From positions 62,001-126,000 of the forward strand of contig NZ_JAQKPV010000005.1 of NCBI RefSeq assembly GCF_028200735.1: a stretch of 64,000 nt of DNA. The letters are read 5' to 3'. Position numbers and translations under genes: made by a program. Below the pieces are notes generated by a model. The model saw only the letters and a program-made list of their open reading frames with translations. It did no database searches and was not told the origin of the DNA. This document shows positions 50,404 to 59,630 of the stretch, in pieces (positions within the stretch are counted from its first letter, which is position 1; each line of letters begins with the position of its first letter). The stretch is from Streptomyces sp. ACA25. GTDB lineage: Bacteria; Actinomycetota; Actinomycetes; Streptomycetales; Streptomycetaceae.

Positions 50404-52725
50404 ATGAGTCAGGAAGCGCGTGCCCCCCGCAGTACCGAAGCACCGGCCGGACCGTCCGCGCCGCCCGGAGACCCGCCTGAGCCCTCCGAGCCCCCTGAGC
50501 CACCCGAGCCACCCGAGCCGGCGGACTCCGGCGGCTCCGCGGAGTCCATAGGCTCGATCGAGGCGTCGCGTCCGTTCGCCGTCCCGGCGTCCGTGGCCGG
50601 GCCGCTGCCCGAGCTCGAGGAGGGGCCGGAGCCGCTGCAGTCGCCCCCGGAGAGCGACGACCTGCCGGACGACCGCTTCCTGGACCGGGAACGCAGCTGG
50701 CTGGCGTTCAACGAGCGCGTGCTGGAGCTCGCGGAGGACCCCACCACCCCGCTGCTCGAACGGGCGAACTTCCTGAACATTTTCGCCAGCAACCTCGACG
50801 AGTTCTTCATGGTGCGGGTGGCCGGCCTCAAGCGCCGGATCGCCACCGGTGTCGCCACCCGTTCGGTGTCCGGGCACAACCCGCGCGAGGTACTGCACAC
50901 GATATGGTCCCGCTCCCGTGAGCTCATGACCCGGCAGGCCGCCTGTTACCAGAAGGAGGTCGCCCCCCAGCTCGCCGAGCAGGGCATCCACCTGCTGCGC
51001 TGGCCCGAACTCAACGAAGAGGAGCAGACCAGGCTCTTCTCGCTGTTCCGCAAGAAGATCTTCCCGGTCCTCACCCCGCTGGCCGTGGACCCGGCGCACC
51101 CCTTCCCCTACATCTCCGGGCTGTCGCTCAACCTCGCGGTCGTGGTGCGCAACCCGGCCACCGGGCACCGGCACTTCGCCCGGGTCAAGGTCCCCCCGCT
51201 GCTGCTTCGCTTCCTGGAGGCATCGCCCCAGCGCTACGTCCCGGTCGAGGACGTCATCGCCGCGCACCTGGAGGATCTGTTCCCCGGGATGGAAGTGCTG
51301 GACCACCACGTCTTCCGGGTCACCCGGAACGAGGACCTGGAGGTCGAGGAGGACGACGCGGAGAACCTTCTCCAGGCTCTGGAGAAGGAGCTGCTGCGCC
51401 GCCGCTTCGGCCCGCCGGTGCGGCTGGAGGTCGAGGAGTCCATCGACTCCGAGGTCATGCAGCTGCTGCTGCGGGAGCTGAAGATCACCGAGGAGGAGGT
51501 GTACGCCCTCCCCGGCCCGCTCGACCTCACCGGACTCGGCGGCATCGCCACGCTGGACCGCCCGGAGCTGAAGTACCCGAAGTTCATCGCGGGCACCCAC
51601 CGCGACCTGGCGGAGGTCGAGTCCGCCTCGGCCCCGGACGTGTTCGGCGCGCTGCGGGAGCGGGACGTGCTGCTGCACCACCCGTACGACTCGTTCTCCA
51701 CCTCCGTGCAGTCCTTCGTCGAACAGGCCGCCGCCGACCCCGACGTGCTGGCCATCAAGCAGACCCTCTACCGGACCTCCGGGGACTCCCCGATCGTCGA
51801 CGCGCTGATCGACGCCGCGGAGTCCGGCAAGCAGGTCCTGGTGCTGGTGGAGATCAAGGCCCGGTTCGACGAGCACGCCAACATCAAGTGGGCGCGCAAG
51901 CTGGAGGAGGCCGGCTGCCACGTGGTGTACGGCCTGGTCGGGCTCAAGACGCACAGCAAGCTCTGCCTGGTCGTGCGGCAGGAAGGGGAGCAGCTGCGCC
52001 GTTACGCGCACATCGGCACCGGCAACTACCACCCGAAGACCGCCCGCCGGTACGAGGACCTGGGGCTGCTCACCGCGGACCCGGAGGTCGGGGCCGACCT
52101 CTCCGACCTGTTCAACCGGCTGTCCGGCTATTCGCGGCGGAAGACCTACCGGCGGCTGCTGGTGGCTCCGCGCTCGTTGCGCGAGGGTCTGATCTCCCGG
52201 ATCAGGAGAGAGATCAGCCACCGGGAGGAGGGCCGTCCGGCGGGCATCCGGATCAAGGTCAACTCCATCGTCGACGAACGGGTCATCGACTGGCTGTACC
52301 GGGCGTCCCGCGCGGGCGTCCCGGTGGACGTCTGGGTGCGCGGCATCTGCGCGCTGCGGCCCGGCGTCCCCGGCCTCTCCGAGAACATCCGGGTGCGGAG
52401 CGTCCTGGGCCGCTTCCTGGAACACTCCCGGGTGTACGCCTTCGGGGCGGGCGGGGAGACCGAGGTCTGGCTGGGAAGCCCCGACCTGATGCACCGCAAC
52501 CTCGACCGGCGGATCGAGGTCCTGGTGCGGGTCACCGACCCCGGCCACCGGGCCGCGCTCAGCCGCCTGCTGGCCACCGGCACCGCCGACACCACCGCCT
52601 CCTGGCATCTCGGGCCGGACGGCGCCTGGACCCGGCACGCGACGGACGAGCACGGGGAGCCGCTGCAGAATGTCCAGGAGATGCTGATCGAGGCCCGGAG
52701 GAGGCGGCGTGCCGCAGCGAGCTGA
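50404..52725 (+). CDS. ppk: Polyphosphate kinase PPK1
   Basis: A 773-aa enzyme that reversibly makes polyphosphate from ATP. The first 85 residues are a Pro/Glu/Ser-rich extension with [11 protein letters not shown] repeats, not part of the fold. The N domain has [16 protein letters not shown], then the head domain and the catalytic C1 and C2 domains with [13 protein letters not shown] (the phosphorylated His) and [22 protein letters not shown]. The C-terminus has [36 protein letters not shown] precedes the ATG. The Nudix gene downstream overlaps by 17 nt and is cotranscribed. Confidence 0.96.
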   Translation: MSQEARAPRSTEAPAGPSAPPGDPPEPSEPPEPPEPPEPADSGGSAESIGSIEASRPFAVPASVAGPLPELEEGPEPLQSPPESDDLPDDRFLDRERSWLAFNERVLELAEDPTTPLLERANFLNIFASNLDEFFMVRVAGLKRRIATGVATRSVSGHNPREVLHTIWSRSRELMTRQAACYQKEVAPQLAEQGIHLLRWPELNEEEQTRLFSLFRKKIFPVLTPLAVDPAHPFPYISGLSLNLAVVVRNPATGHRHFARVKVPPLLLRFLEASPQRYVPVEDVIAAHLEDLFPGMEVLDHHVFRVTRNEDLEVEEDDAENLLQALEKELLRRRFGPPVRLEVEESIDSEVMQLLLRELKITEEEVYALPGPLDLTGLGGIATLDRPELKYPKFIAGTHRDLAEVESASAPDVFGALRERDVLLHHPYDSFSTSVQSFVEQAAADPDVLAIKQTLYRTSGDSPIVDALIDAAESGKQVLVLVEIKARFDEHANIKWARKLEEAGCHVVYGLVGLKTHSKLCLVVRQEGEQLRRYAHIGTGNYHPKTARRYEDLGLLTADPEVGADLSDLFNRLSGYSRRKTYRRLLVAPRSLREGLISRIRREISHREEGRPAGIRIKVNSIVDERVIDWLYRASRAGVPVDVWVRGICALRPGVPGLSENIRVRSVLGRFLEHSRVYAFGAGGETEVWLGSPDLMHRNLDRRIEVLVRVTDPGHRAALSRLLATGTADTTASWHLGPDGAWTRHATDEHGEPLQNVQEMLIEARRRRRAAAS

Positions 52726-53128
52726 GGACGGCGCGGTGCGCGCGGCCGGCTGTGTGCTGTGGCGCCGCGCCCCGGACGGCAGCGTCGAGATCGGTCTGGT
52801 GCACCGCACCCGGTACCGGGACTGGTCCCATCCCAAGGGCAAGCTCGACCCCGGTGAGAAGCCGGCGGAGGCGGCCGTCCGTGAGGTCCGAGAGGAGACC
52901 GGGATGGTGTGCGTCCTCGGGGCGCCGCTGCCGACGGCCCGGTACCCGGTGCAGGGCCGGCCGAAGGAGGTCAGTTACTGGGCGGCGGAGGCGGTGAGCG
53001 GGGAGTTCCGGCCGAACCACGAGGTCGACCGGCTGCTCTGGCTGCCCCCGGACCAGGCCCGGGAACGGCTCAGCCACTCCGCGAACCGGGTGCTGCTGGA
53101 CGAGGCGCTGGTCACGCTCACCGTCTGA
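52709..53128 (+). CDS. Nudix hydrolase
   Basis: A 139-aa MutT-like hydrolase with a complete Nudix box, [20 protein letters not shown] then TGM (residues 49-71), fitting GX5EX7REUXEEXGU. It begins with [15 protein letters not shown]. Actinobacterial homologues beside ppk can carry a C-terminal histidine phosphatase domain, but this one is a single domain. The substrate is unknown, possibly an oxidised or polyphosphorylated nucleotide. Its GTG start lies within the last codons of ppk. Confidence 0.92.
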   Translation: MPQRAEDGAVRAAGCVLWRRAPDGSVEIGLVHRTRYRDWSHPKGKLDPGEKPAEAAVREVREETGMVCVLGAPLPTARYPVQGRPKEVSYWAAEAVSGEFRPNHEVDRLLWLPPDQARERLSHSANRVLLDEALVTLTV

Positions 53129-53169
53129 CGCGCACAGGTGCCGGGCCCGGGTCGGCGCGGTCAGCCCGG

Positions 53170-53958
53170 TCACCGCCGCGGGGCGAGAGCGTGCCAGGGG
53201 AGGGTGACCTCGCCCTGCCGCCGGCGGTGCGGGCCGTCCGTCAGCGGCCAGTCCCGGGCCAGCTCGCCGGTCGCCCGCAGCCAGCGCTGCCGGGCGCCCA
53301 GCGCGCCGTACGGTGCGGCCGAGGCCCAGGCCCGGTCGAAATCGCGCAGGAAGGCGTGCACCGGCTCCCCCGGCACGTTCCGGTGAATCAGCGCCTTGGG
53401 GAGCCGTTCAGCCAGGTCGGAGGGGGTGCGGAGGGAACCGAGCCGGGCGGCGAAGGTGACGGTGCGGGGCCCTTCCGGCCCGAGCGCCACCCAGACGTGC
53501 CGCCGGCCGATCTCGTCGCAGGTGCCCTCCACCAGTAGCCCGTCGGGGGCCAGCCGGGAGCACAGCCGCGCCCACGCGCCGGCCACCTGCTCCTCCGGGT
53601 ACTGGCGGAGCACGTTGGCGGCCCGGATCAGCAGCGGGCGCCGGCCGCCGGGCAGCGGCAGCTCGAAGCCGCCGCGCAGGAACGTCAGCCCGTCCCGCTC
53701 GTGGGGCCGGGCCGCCGCCACCCGCTCCGCGTCGATCTCCACTCCGGTCACCAGGGCGTCGGCGCGCACGCTCCGCAGCCGGGTCAGCAGCTCCACCGCG
53801 GTCCGCGGGCTCGCGCCGTAGCCGAGGTCCACGGCGAGCGGGGGCGGTCCGGCGCGGCGCAGCGCGGGGCCGAGCGTGGCGGCGATCCAGCGGTCCATCC
53901 GGCGGAGCCGGTTCGGGTGGGTGGTGCCCCGGGTCGCGGTGCCCTCAGGCCGCGCCAT
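53170..53958 (-). CDS. SAM-dependent methyltransferase-like protein
   Basis: A 262-aa Rossmann-fold methyltransferase: motif I LAVDLGYGASPRTAVEL (residues 38-54), acidic motif II VTGVEIDAERV, RAANVLRQYPEE and LAPDGLLVEGTCDEIGRRH. The target is unknown. The ATG at 53958 lies 14 nt inside the 3' end of the TetR gene, so the two are cotranscribed. It is convergent with the Nudix gene. Confidence 0.85.
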   Translation of the reverse strand: MARPEGTATRGTTHPNRLRRMDRWIAATLGPALRRAGPPPLAVDLGYGASPRTAVELLTRLRSVRADALVTGVEIDAERVAAARPHERDGLTFLRGGFELPLPGGRRPLLIRAANVLRQYPEEQVAGAWARLCSRLAPDGLLVEGTCDEIGRRHVWVALGPEGPRTVTFAARLGSLRTPSDLAERLPKALIHRNVPGEPVHAFLRDFDRAWASAAPYGALGARQRWLRATGELARDWPLTDGPHRRRQGEVTLPWHALAPRR

Positions 53959-54568
53959 GCCGCAGCCCCTCCAGCAGCCGGACCAGCGCCGCCTCCGCCT
54001 CCGCCTCCGCTTCCACGTCGGCACCGGTGCCGTCGCCGGTGCCGTCCGGCTGTGCCAGCCACAGCGCCGCCTCGTTCATCGCGCCGGACAGCAGCCGGGC
54101 CAGCGGGGTCACCGGCTGGCGCGGGATGATGCCCGCCTCGACCAGAACGGTCAGCGCCTCCTCCAGATGCCGGGCGGAGGCGCCCTCGTCCATGCGGCGC
54201 CACTCGTTCCAGCCGAGCACGGCGGGGCCGTCGATCAGCATGACGCGCCGCACTTCGGGGTCGGAGCCCGCGGTGAGAAAGGCCCGGCACCCCGCCGTCA
54301 GTTGCTGCCACGGGTCCCGGTGCGCCTCGGCCGCGGACACCACCTGCTCGGCCACCTCCTGCTGCACCTGTTCGAGCACCGCGCGGAACAGCCCGGCCTT
54401 GCTGCCGAAGTGGTGGTAGGCGGCGCCCTTGGTCACCCCGGTGGCCGCGGCGACCTCGGCCAGCACCACCGAGCCGTACCCGTGGCGGGCGAACCGCCGG
54501 CGGCCCTCGGCGAGAAGTGCCCGCCGGGTCTCCTCGCGCTGCTCGGCCCTGCTGCGCTGCTCGCTCAT
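53945..54568 (-). CDS. TetR-family transcriptional repressor
   Basis: A 207-aa TetR protein. The HTH is TRRALLAEGRRRFARHGYGSVVLAEVAAATGVTKGAAYHHFGSKAGLFRAVLEQV (residues 14-68), and a C-terminal ligand domain includes VMLIDGPAVLGWNEWRRMDEG, typical of the TetR_C_33-like group. The tail has an Ala/Glu run (EAEAEAEAA). It is divergent from a VOC gene; two related operators lie in the 113-bp gap. The ligand is unknown. Confidence 0.9.
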   Translation of the reverse strand: MSEQRSRAEQREETRRALLAEGRRRFARHGYGSVVLAEVAAATGVTKGAAYHHFGSKAGLFRAVLEQVQQEVAEQVVSAAEAHRDPWQQLTAGCRAFLTAGSDPEVRRVMLIDGPAVLGWNEWRRMDEGASARHLEEALTVLVEAGIIPRQPVTPLARLLSGAMNEAALWLAQPDGTGDGTGADVEAEAEAEAALVRLLEGLRHGAA

Positions 54569-54606
54569 GCCACCTCACCCGGTGCTGCCCGGACCCGCTC
54601 TTCCGT

Positions 54607-54631
54607 TTTGACATACCCAAGGTACGTGACT
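54607..54631. promoter_or_regulatory. TetR operator, imperfect copy
   Basis: TTTGACATACC-CAA-GGTACGTGACT: the same layout and CATACCCAAGGTA core as the perfect palindrome 32 bp away, with a few arm mismatches. TTGACA inside it may be a -35 element. Confidence 0.7.
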
Positions 54632-54638
54632 AGCGTCG

Positions 54639-54663
54639 TTTCACATACCCAAGGTATGTGAAA
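54639..54663. promoter_or_regulatory. TetR operator, perfect copy
   Basis: TTTCACATACC-CAA-GGTATGTGAAA, exact 11-bp arms with a 3-nt spacer, 19 nt before the VOC start codon. Centre-to-centre distance to the other copy is 32 bp, three helical turns. Confidence 0.85.
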
Positions 54664-54681
54664 CCCGTGAAGGGATCCCTC

Positions 54682-55095
54682 ATGACTCTGAGCAGCTTCT
54701 ATCCGGTCCTCTGCAGCCCACGGCCGGCCGAGTCCGCGGCATTCTGGACCCGGTACTTCGGCTTCGAGGTGACCTTCGACGCCGACTGGTACGTGAGCCT
54801 GCGGCGACCGGAGCCGCCGCACTACGAGCTGGCACTGCTCGACGCCTCCCACCCGACGCTCCCCGAGACGTACCGGGCACCGGTGCGCGGGCTGCTGCTC
54901 AACTTCGAAGTGGACGACGCCGACGCCGAGTACGCCCGGCTGGTGGAGCAGGAAGGGCTGACGGCGGTGCTGCCCCTGCGCAGTGAGGACTTCGGGCAGC
55001 GGCACTTCCTCCTCGCGGCCCCCGACGGCGTCCTGGTGGACGTCATCACCCCCATCCCCCCTTCGGCCGGATTCGCGGAGCGCTACGCCTCCTGA
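54682..55095 (+). CDS. VOC family protein under TetR control
   Basis: A 137-aa glyoxalase/bleomycin-resistance-fold protein: [72 protein letters not shown]. The substrate is unknown. AAGGGA lies 7 nt before the ATG at 54682; an in-frame GTG at 54658 falls within the operator and is unlikely. Operator position means TetR binding would block its transcription. Confidence 0.88.
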   Translation: MTLSSFYPVLCSPRPAESAAFWTRYFGFEVTFDADWYVSLRRPEPPHYELALLDASHPTLPETYRAPVRGLLLNFEVDDADAEYARLVEQEGLTAVLPLRSEDFGQRHFLLAAPDGVLVDVITPIPPSAGFAERYAS

Positions 55096-55220
55096 GGCCC
55101 GCTCGCCCGGCGCACTCCCGGGCCGGGCGGAGACGCGCCCGGTGGCGGACGGGGCGGCTGCCCTCCGCGTTCCCGCGGTCACGGTTCGGCAAAGCGGGAA
55201 GATGTGGCGGCGCGACGCTG

Positions 55221-55243
55221 TTGACATCCTGGAGCTCGCTCCA
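55221..55243 (+). promoter_or_regulatory. Probable mshA promoter with palindrome
   Basis: TTGACA at 55221-55226 is a consensus -35. TGGAGC-TC-GCTCCA (55230-55243) is a perfect short inverted repeat in the spacer. The -10 hexamer is not clear. The gap 55096-55279 holds no gene. Confidence 0.45.
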
Positions 55244-55279
55244 GATTCGCGTCGCCGTCAGCCGTCGTCAGGAGTATCC

Positions 55280-56623
55280 GTGCCGGACATTCATCGGATC
55301 GGCCGACGCCGCTCCCGCAGCCGCTCCGGACGGCAGGCGCGGCGGGTGGCCATGCTGAGTGTGCACACCTCGCCGCTGCATCAACCGGGCACCGGCGACG
55401 CGGGCGGCATGAACGTCTACATCGTGGAGCTGGCCAAGCAGCTGGCCGCCCTCGGCACCGAGGTCGAGATCTTCACCCGGGCCGCCTCGGGAGGGCTGCC
55501 CCCGGTCGTGGAGATGGCGCCCGGAGTGCTGGTGCGCCACATCGACGCCGGCCCGTACGAAGGGCTCGCCAAGGAGGAGCTGCCCGCACAGCTCTGCGCC
55601 TTCACGCACGGCGTGATGCAGGCCTGGGCCGGCCAGCGGCCCGGCTACTACGACCTGGTGCACTCCCACTACTGGCTGTCCGGGCACGTCGGCTGGCTGG
55701 CGGCACAGCGCTGGGGCGTGCCGCTGGTGCACGCCATGCACACCATGGCCAAGGTCAAGAACGCCGCCCTGGCCGCCGGGGACACCCCCGAGCCGGTCGC
55801 GCGGATCATCGGCGAGACGCAGATAGTGGAAGCCGCCGACCGCCTCATCGCGAACACCGCGGGGGAGGCCGCCGAACTGGTCCGGTACTACGACGCGGAC
55901 CCGGCCCGGACGGCCGTCGTCCACCCCGGTGTGAACCTCGACCGCTTCCGGCCGGAGCCGGGCGGCCGGGCCGCCGCCCGGGCCCGCCTCGGCCTCCCGC
56001 AGGACGCGATGATCCCGCTGTTCGCCGGGCGCATCCAGCCGCTCAAGGCCCCGGACATTCTGCTGCGCGCGGTCCGGGAACTGCTCGACCACGATCCGGC
56101 GCTGCGGGACCGGCTGGTCGTCCCGGTCGTCGGCGGGCCCAGCGGCTCGGGGCTGGCCCGCCCCGAGGAGATGCAGAAGCTCGCGGCCCGGCTCGGGATA
56201 TGCGATGTGGTGCGCTTCCGCCCCCCGGTCGCCCAGGCCGAGCTCGCCGACTGGTACCGGGCCGCCAGCGTGCTGGTCATGCCCTCCTACAACGAGTCCT
56301 TCGGCCTGGTGGCCATCGAGGCGCAGGCCTGCGGCACCCCGGTGGTCGCCGCCGGAGTGGGTGGCCTGCCGGTGGCCGTGCGGGACGGCATGACCGGCTT
56401 CCTGGTGCCCGGCCACGACCCGGTCGACTACGCCCGGGTGCTGCGCCGCTTCGCCGGCAATCCCGAACTCTCCGAGCGGCTGGGCCGGGCCGCCACCCAC
56501 CATGCCCAGGGCTTCGGCTGGGACAGCTCGGCCGAGGCCACCGCCGAGGTCTACGCCGACGCGGTCGGGGAGCGTCGCTTCCGCACCCGGGTGCTCTCCG
56601 GCATACGATCGGCACATGGCTGA
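55280..56623 (+). CDS. mshA: D-inositol-3-phosphate glycosyltransferase MshA
   Basis: A 447-aa GT4 enzyme that transfers GlcNAc from UDP-GlcNAc to 1L-myo-inositol 1-phosphate, the first step of mycothiol synthesis. It has [30 protein letters not shown] at the N-terminus, [47 protein letters not shown] and the UDP-sugar motif [25 protein letters not shown]. Residues 1-25 are Arg/Ser-rich and basic. AGGAG lies 5 nt before the GTG at 55280. The YbjN gene overlaps its end by 8 nt. Confidence 0.96.
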   Translation: MPDIHRIGRRRSRSRSGRQARRVAMLSVHTSPLHQPGTGDAGGMNVYIVELAKQLAALGTEVEIFTRAASGGLPPVVEMAPGVLVRHIDAGPYEGLAKEELPAQLCAFTHGVMQAWAGQRPGYYDLVHSHYWLSGHVGWLAAQRWGVPLVHAMHTMAKVKNAALAAGDTPEPVARIIGETQIVEAADRLIANTAGEAAELVRYYDADPARTAVVHPGVNLDRFRPEPGGRAAARARLGLPQDAMIPLFAGRIQPLKAPDILLRAVRELLDHDPALRDRLVVPVVGGPSGSGLARPEEMQKLAARLGICDVVRFRPPVAQAELADWYRAASVLVMPSYNESFGLVAIEAQACGTPVVAAGVGGLPVAVRDGMTGFLVPGHDPVDYARVLRRFAGNPELSERLGRAATHHAQGFGWDSSAEATAEVYADAVGERRFRTRVLSGIRSAHG

Positions 56624-57125
56624 TCCGCGCAAGGTCATCGAGCAGTCGCTGAAGGATGCCGGGGTCGAGTGGGAGAGCCCGCAGGACGGCCACTACGTGG
56701 CGACCCTGCCGGGCACCAGGAAGCTCACCACGACCTGTTCCCTGGTCATCGGCCGGCACGCGCTGTCCGTCAACGCGTTCGTGGTCCGCTCGCCGGACGA
56801 GAACCACGCTGACGTGTACCGCTGGCTTCTGGAGCGCAACCCCCGGTTGTACGGCGTCGCCTACGCGCTGGACCGGCTCGGCGACGTGTATCTGGTGGGC
56901 AAGCTTCCCCTGACAGCCGTGTCCGGTGAGGAGCTCGACCGCATTCTGGGCACCGTGCTGGAGCAGGCCGACGGGTCGTTCAACACGCTGCTGGAACTGG
57001 GCTTCCCCACCGCCATCCGCAAGGAGTACGCCTGGCGTACCGAGCGCGGTGAGTCCACCCGGAACCTGGACGCCTTCACCCATCTGACCGAGCAGGAGGC
57101 CGACGGCTCCGACGGCCGCTCCTGA
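56616..57125 (+). CDS. YbjN-domain protein
   Basis: A 169-aa protein: [86 protein letters not shown], and a C-terminal [17 protein letters not shown]. The fold resembles type III secretion chaperones (YbjN/DUF1790-type); the role is unknown. It starts 8 nt inside mshA and is cotranscribed, a conserved Streptomyces pairing as far as I recall. Confidence 0.9.
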   Translation: MADPRKVIEQSLKDAGVEWESPQDGHYVATLPGTRKLTTTCSLVIGRHALSVNAFVVRSPDENHADVYRWLLERNPRLYGVAYALDRLGDVYLVGKLPLTAVSGEELDRILGTVLEQADGSFNTLLELGFPTAIRKEYAWRTERGESTRNLDAFTHLTEQEADGSDGRS

Positions 57126-57249
57126 GGCGGAGGCGGGCCCGGCGGCCGGCCCGCCCCGCCCGGCTTGCCGGGTTCCCGCGACCGGTCCGGCTCCCGAGCA
57201 CACCCGCCGCCGCAGCCCTCATCGCCTCGTGGGCTTTCCTTCGCACCTG

Positions 57250-57267
57250 GAATGAAAGGTTTCATTC
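57250..57267. promoter_or_regulatory. Perfect 8-bp palindrome upstream of second LPMO gene
   Basis: GAATGAAA-GG-TTTCATTC, an AT-rich perfect inverted repeat 28 bp upstream of the CebR box. It is not a CebR site; it looks like an operator for a different regulator. Confidence 0.6.
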
Positions 57268-57295
57268 GAGCGGAGCGGTGGTAAGGACGCTCACA

Positions 57296-57309
57296 TGGGA
57301 GCGCTCCCA
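57296..57309 (+). promoter_or_regulatory. CebR-type operator upstream of second LPMO gene
   Basis: TGGGAGCGCTCCCA, identical to the box at 8354-8367, 37 bp before the GTG start of the LPMO. Confidence 0.85.
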
Positions 57310-57346
57310 ACCGGTTTACCCCCCACCCGGAAACAAGGAGCCGCAC

Positions 57347-58054
57347 GTGAACAGACATGAGCAGGAACGCCGCAGCAGGTCGTGGCTGCTGCGCGCCGCA
57401 GCCGTTCTCTCCGCAGGTCTCGTCAGCGTGGTCCCGTGGGCGGAGCCCGCCGCCGCCCATGGATCCACCGTCGATCCGGCCTCCCGCAACTACGGCTGCT
57501 GGCAGCGCTGGGGCCATGACTTCCAGAACCCGGCAATGGCGAACCAGGACCCGATGTGCTGGCAGGCCTGGCAGAGCGACACGAACGCGATGTGGAACTG
57601 GAACGGCCTCTACCGGGACGGAGTCGGCGGTGACCACCAGGGGGTCATCCCCAACGGTCAGCTGTGCAGTGCCGGGCACACCGAGGGAGGCCGCTACGCC
57701 GCCATGGACGCGGTCGGTGACTGGCAGGCGACCGAGACCGGGACCGACTTCACGCTCCGCCTTCACGACCAGGCGATGCACGGCGCGGACTACATCGACG
57801 TGTACGTCACCCGGCAGGGCTTCAACCCGCTCCACCAGGCGCTGGGCTGGGGTGACCTGGAGCTGGCCGGGCAGTCCGGCCGCATCCTGCCCGGAGAGGG
57901 GGAGGTGTCCGACGACCCGAACCTGAACGGCCGCACCATGACCGTCGACGTCAACGCCGCCGGTCGCAGCGGGCGGCACATCGTCTACACGATCTGGAAG
58001 GCCTCGCACGCGGACCAGGTGTACTACCTGTGCAGCGACGTGGACTTCCGCTGA
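57347..58054 (+). CDS. Secreted AA10 lytic polysaccharide monooxygenase
   Basis: A 235-aa single-domain LPMO. The signal peptide is residues 1-37, with cleavage at PAAA|HGS exposing copper ligand His38. The second ligand His is in QAMHGADYI. It closely resembles the LPMO at 7647-8315 through NYGCWQRWG, DPMCWQAWQ, NAMWNWNGLYR, IPNGQLCSAG and the CSDVDFR terminus, so the two are paralogues. An extra 10-residue loop (GEGEVSDDPNL) lies before the final strands. AAGGAG lies 6 nt before the GTG. Confidence 0.93.
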   Translation: MNRHEQERRSRSWLLRAAAVLSAGLVSVVPWAEPAAAHGSTVDPASRNYGCWQRWGHDFQNPAMANQDPMCWQAWQSDTNAMWNWNGLYRDGVGGDHQGVIPNGQLCSAGHTEGGRYAAMDAVGDWQATETGTDFTLRLHDQAMHGADYIDVYVTRQGFNPLHQALGWGDLELAGQSGRILPGEGEVSDDPNLNGRTMTVDVNAAGRSGRHIVYTIWKASHADQVYYLCSDVDFR

Positions 58055-58100
58055 GCCGCTGAGCCGCCGCGCTGCTGAGGGCTGAGCTGTTCAGCGCGCC

Positions 58101-58143
58101 GCCCCGCCGTACGGGACCGCACCGGGGTCCCGTACGGCGGGGC
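58101..58143. terminator. Perfect 18-bp stem hairpin terminator
   Basis: GCCCCGCCGTACGGGACC (58101-58118) and GGTCCCGTACGGCGGGGC (58126-58143), 7-nt loop, between convergent genes. Confidence 0.8.
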
Positions 58144-58171
58144 GTTCGGCGGGGCCGGCAGCGCGCCGGGG

Positions 58172-59452
58172 TCAGCAGGCTCCGGGTGCGAGGCGGTAGT
58201 AGCCGGGAGGTGACTCGGCCAACGTGGTGGTGACCCACATGTTCCACAGGCCGAGGGCATCGCCGGATCCCACGGCGTAGGTCCAGCCGCCGCGCTGGGT
58301 GGCCCGGCCGGCCTGGGTGTGGGCGTAGTTGGACCCGGTGTGGCAGGTGGCCGGCGGATCGGTCGGGTCCGGGTCCGGGTCAGGGTCAGGGCCGGGGTCG
58401 GTCGGGTCCGGGTCGCTTCCGCCGCTGCCGGCCAGGCCCCAGTCCTGAACGATGTAGTAGCTGGAGCAAAGGCTGGCGAGGAAGTACGCGCCGGCCTGCC
58501 CGCACTGCGTCGCCCCGCTGCCCGGCGCGACCGGGGTGCCGTGCCCGTTGCTCGCGGTGCGGTAGCTGATGACCACGGGCTTGCCGCCGGCGTCGTGGTA
58601 CTCGGTGCGGGTGGTGTCCGCGGGCAGCTGGCCGGTCGCGTTCGGCGTCTGGTTGGTGCCGTGCGCGTTCGTCCACTGCTTCACGGACTCCTGCAGGTTC
58701 GCGCTCGCCACCACGTGGTCGGCTCCGCCGTGCCACAGCTGCACGGTGGGCCGCTCCCCGCTGTGGCCGGGGTGGGCGGCACGGACCAGGTCGCCCCAGG
58801 CCTGGGCGGACTGGGTGCGGCCCGGGCTCATGCAGGTGAACGCGTCGAGCATGCCCGAGGCGCAGCGGTGCGGCAGGCCCGCGACGACCGCCCCGGAGGC
58901 GAAGACCTCCGGGTAGGCGGCGAGCAGTGAGGCGGCCATGATCCCGCCGGCCGACAGGCCGGTGACGAAGATCCGGTCCGGGTCGGCGGCGAGGTCGGCC
59001 ACGGTGCGGTCCACCATCTGCTTGACGGACAGCGCCTCGCCCTGGCCGCGGGAGATGTCGCCGGACTCGAACCAGTTGAAGCAGCGGGAGGAGTTGTTCG
59101 CCTGCTTCTGCTCGGCGACGATGACCGAGAATCCGTGTGCGTCGGCGAATTTCTGCCAGCCCGCGTGGGTGAAGTACTCCGGGCCGCCCTGCCCGCAGCC
59201 GTGCAGGAGCACGACGGCCGGGCTGCCGGATCCGAGGCCGGGCGGGGCGTAGCGGTACATCGTCAGGTTGCCCGGGTTGGAGCCGAACCCGGTGACCGGG
59301 GCCGGCTGGGCGGTGGCGGCGGCCGGGGCGGTGGACGCCTGGACGGTTCCGGCGGCGGTCAGGGCGCTGGTCGCCACGAGGGCGGTCACGGCGAGCAGGG
59401 AAGCGGCTCTTCGTCTCAGTCGCGACCGGCGCGACGGTGATGCGGCTCTCAC
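58172..59452 (-). CDS. Secreted PHB depolymerase-type esterase (CE1-like)
   Basis: A 426-aa secreted alpha/beta hydrolase. An Arg-rich signal peptide (residues 1-38) is followed by the oxyanion segment LLHGCGQGG, nucleophile elbow GLSAGG, and catalytic-Asp/His regions near WHGGADHVV and NGHGTPVAPG. It is of the type 1 extracellular short-chain PHA depolymerase group, which overlaps feruloyl and acetylxylan esterases. An Asp/Pro repeat linker (DPDPTDPGPDPDPDPDP) leads to a C-terminal domain with CHTGSNYAHTQAGRAT and GLWNMWVTTTLAESPPGYY, seen in PHB depolymerases. AGGAG lies 7 nt before the GTG at 59452. Confidence 0.9.
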   Translation of the reverse strand: MRAASPSRRSRLRRRAASLLAVTALVATSALTAAGTVQASTAPAAATAQPAPVTGFGSNPGNLTMYRYAPPGLGSGSPAVVLLHGCGQGGPEYFTHAGWQKFADAHGFSVIVAEQKQANNSSRCFNWFESGDISRGQGEALSVKQMVDRTVADLAADPDRIFVTGLSAGGIMAASLLAAYPEVFASGAVVAGLPHRCASGMLDAFTCMSPGRTQSAQAWGDLVRAAHPGHSGERPTVQLWHGGADHVVASANLQESVKQWTNAHGTNQTPNATGQLPADTTRTEYHDAGGKPVVISYRTASNGHGTPVAPGSGATQCGQAGAYFLASLCSSYYIVQDWGLAGSGGSDPDPTDPGPDPDPDPDPTDPPATCHTGSNYAHTQAGRATQRGGWTYAVGSGDALGLWNMWVTTTLAESPPGYYRLAPGAC

Positions 59453-59630
59453 GGTGGTCTCCTGTCGGGGGGTGTGATGCACGCAACATAGGACTGCCGG
59501 GGGCCTGGCCGTATGGGCCGAACCGTTATGAAGGAGCCGGGGGATATGTGCGGCGCACCCATTGCTGCGTGCGGCCGGCTCGGCGGACGCTCTGCCCATC
59601 ACCGGGATCCACCTGAGGAGCCGAGCCGGC

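Noticed and set aside
50254..52842. 862-codon open frame antisense to ppk
   Set aside because: It mirrors a full PPK1 with catalytic histidines and shows no domain or start signal of its own.
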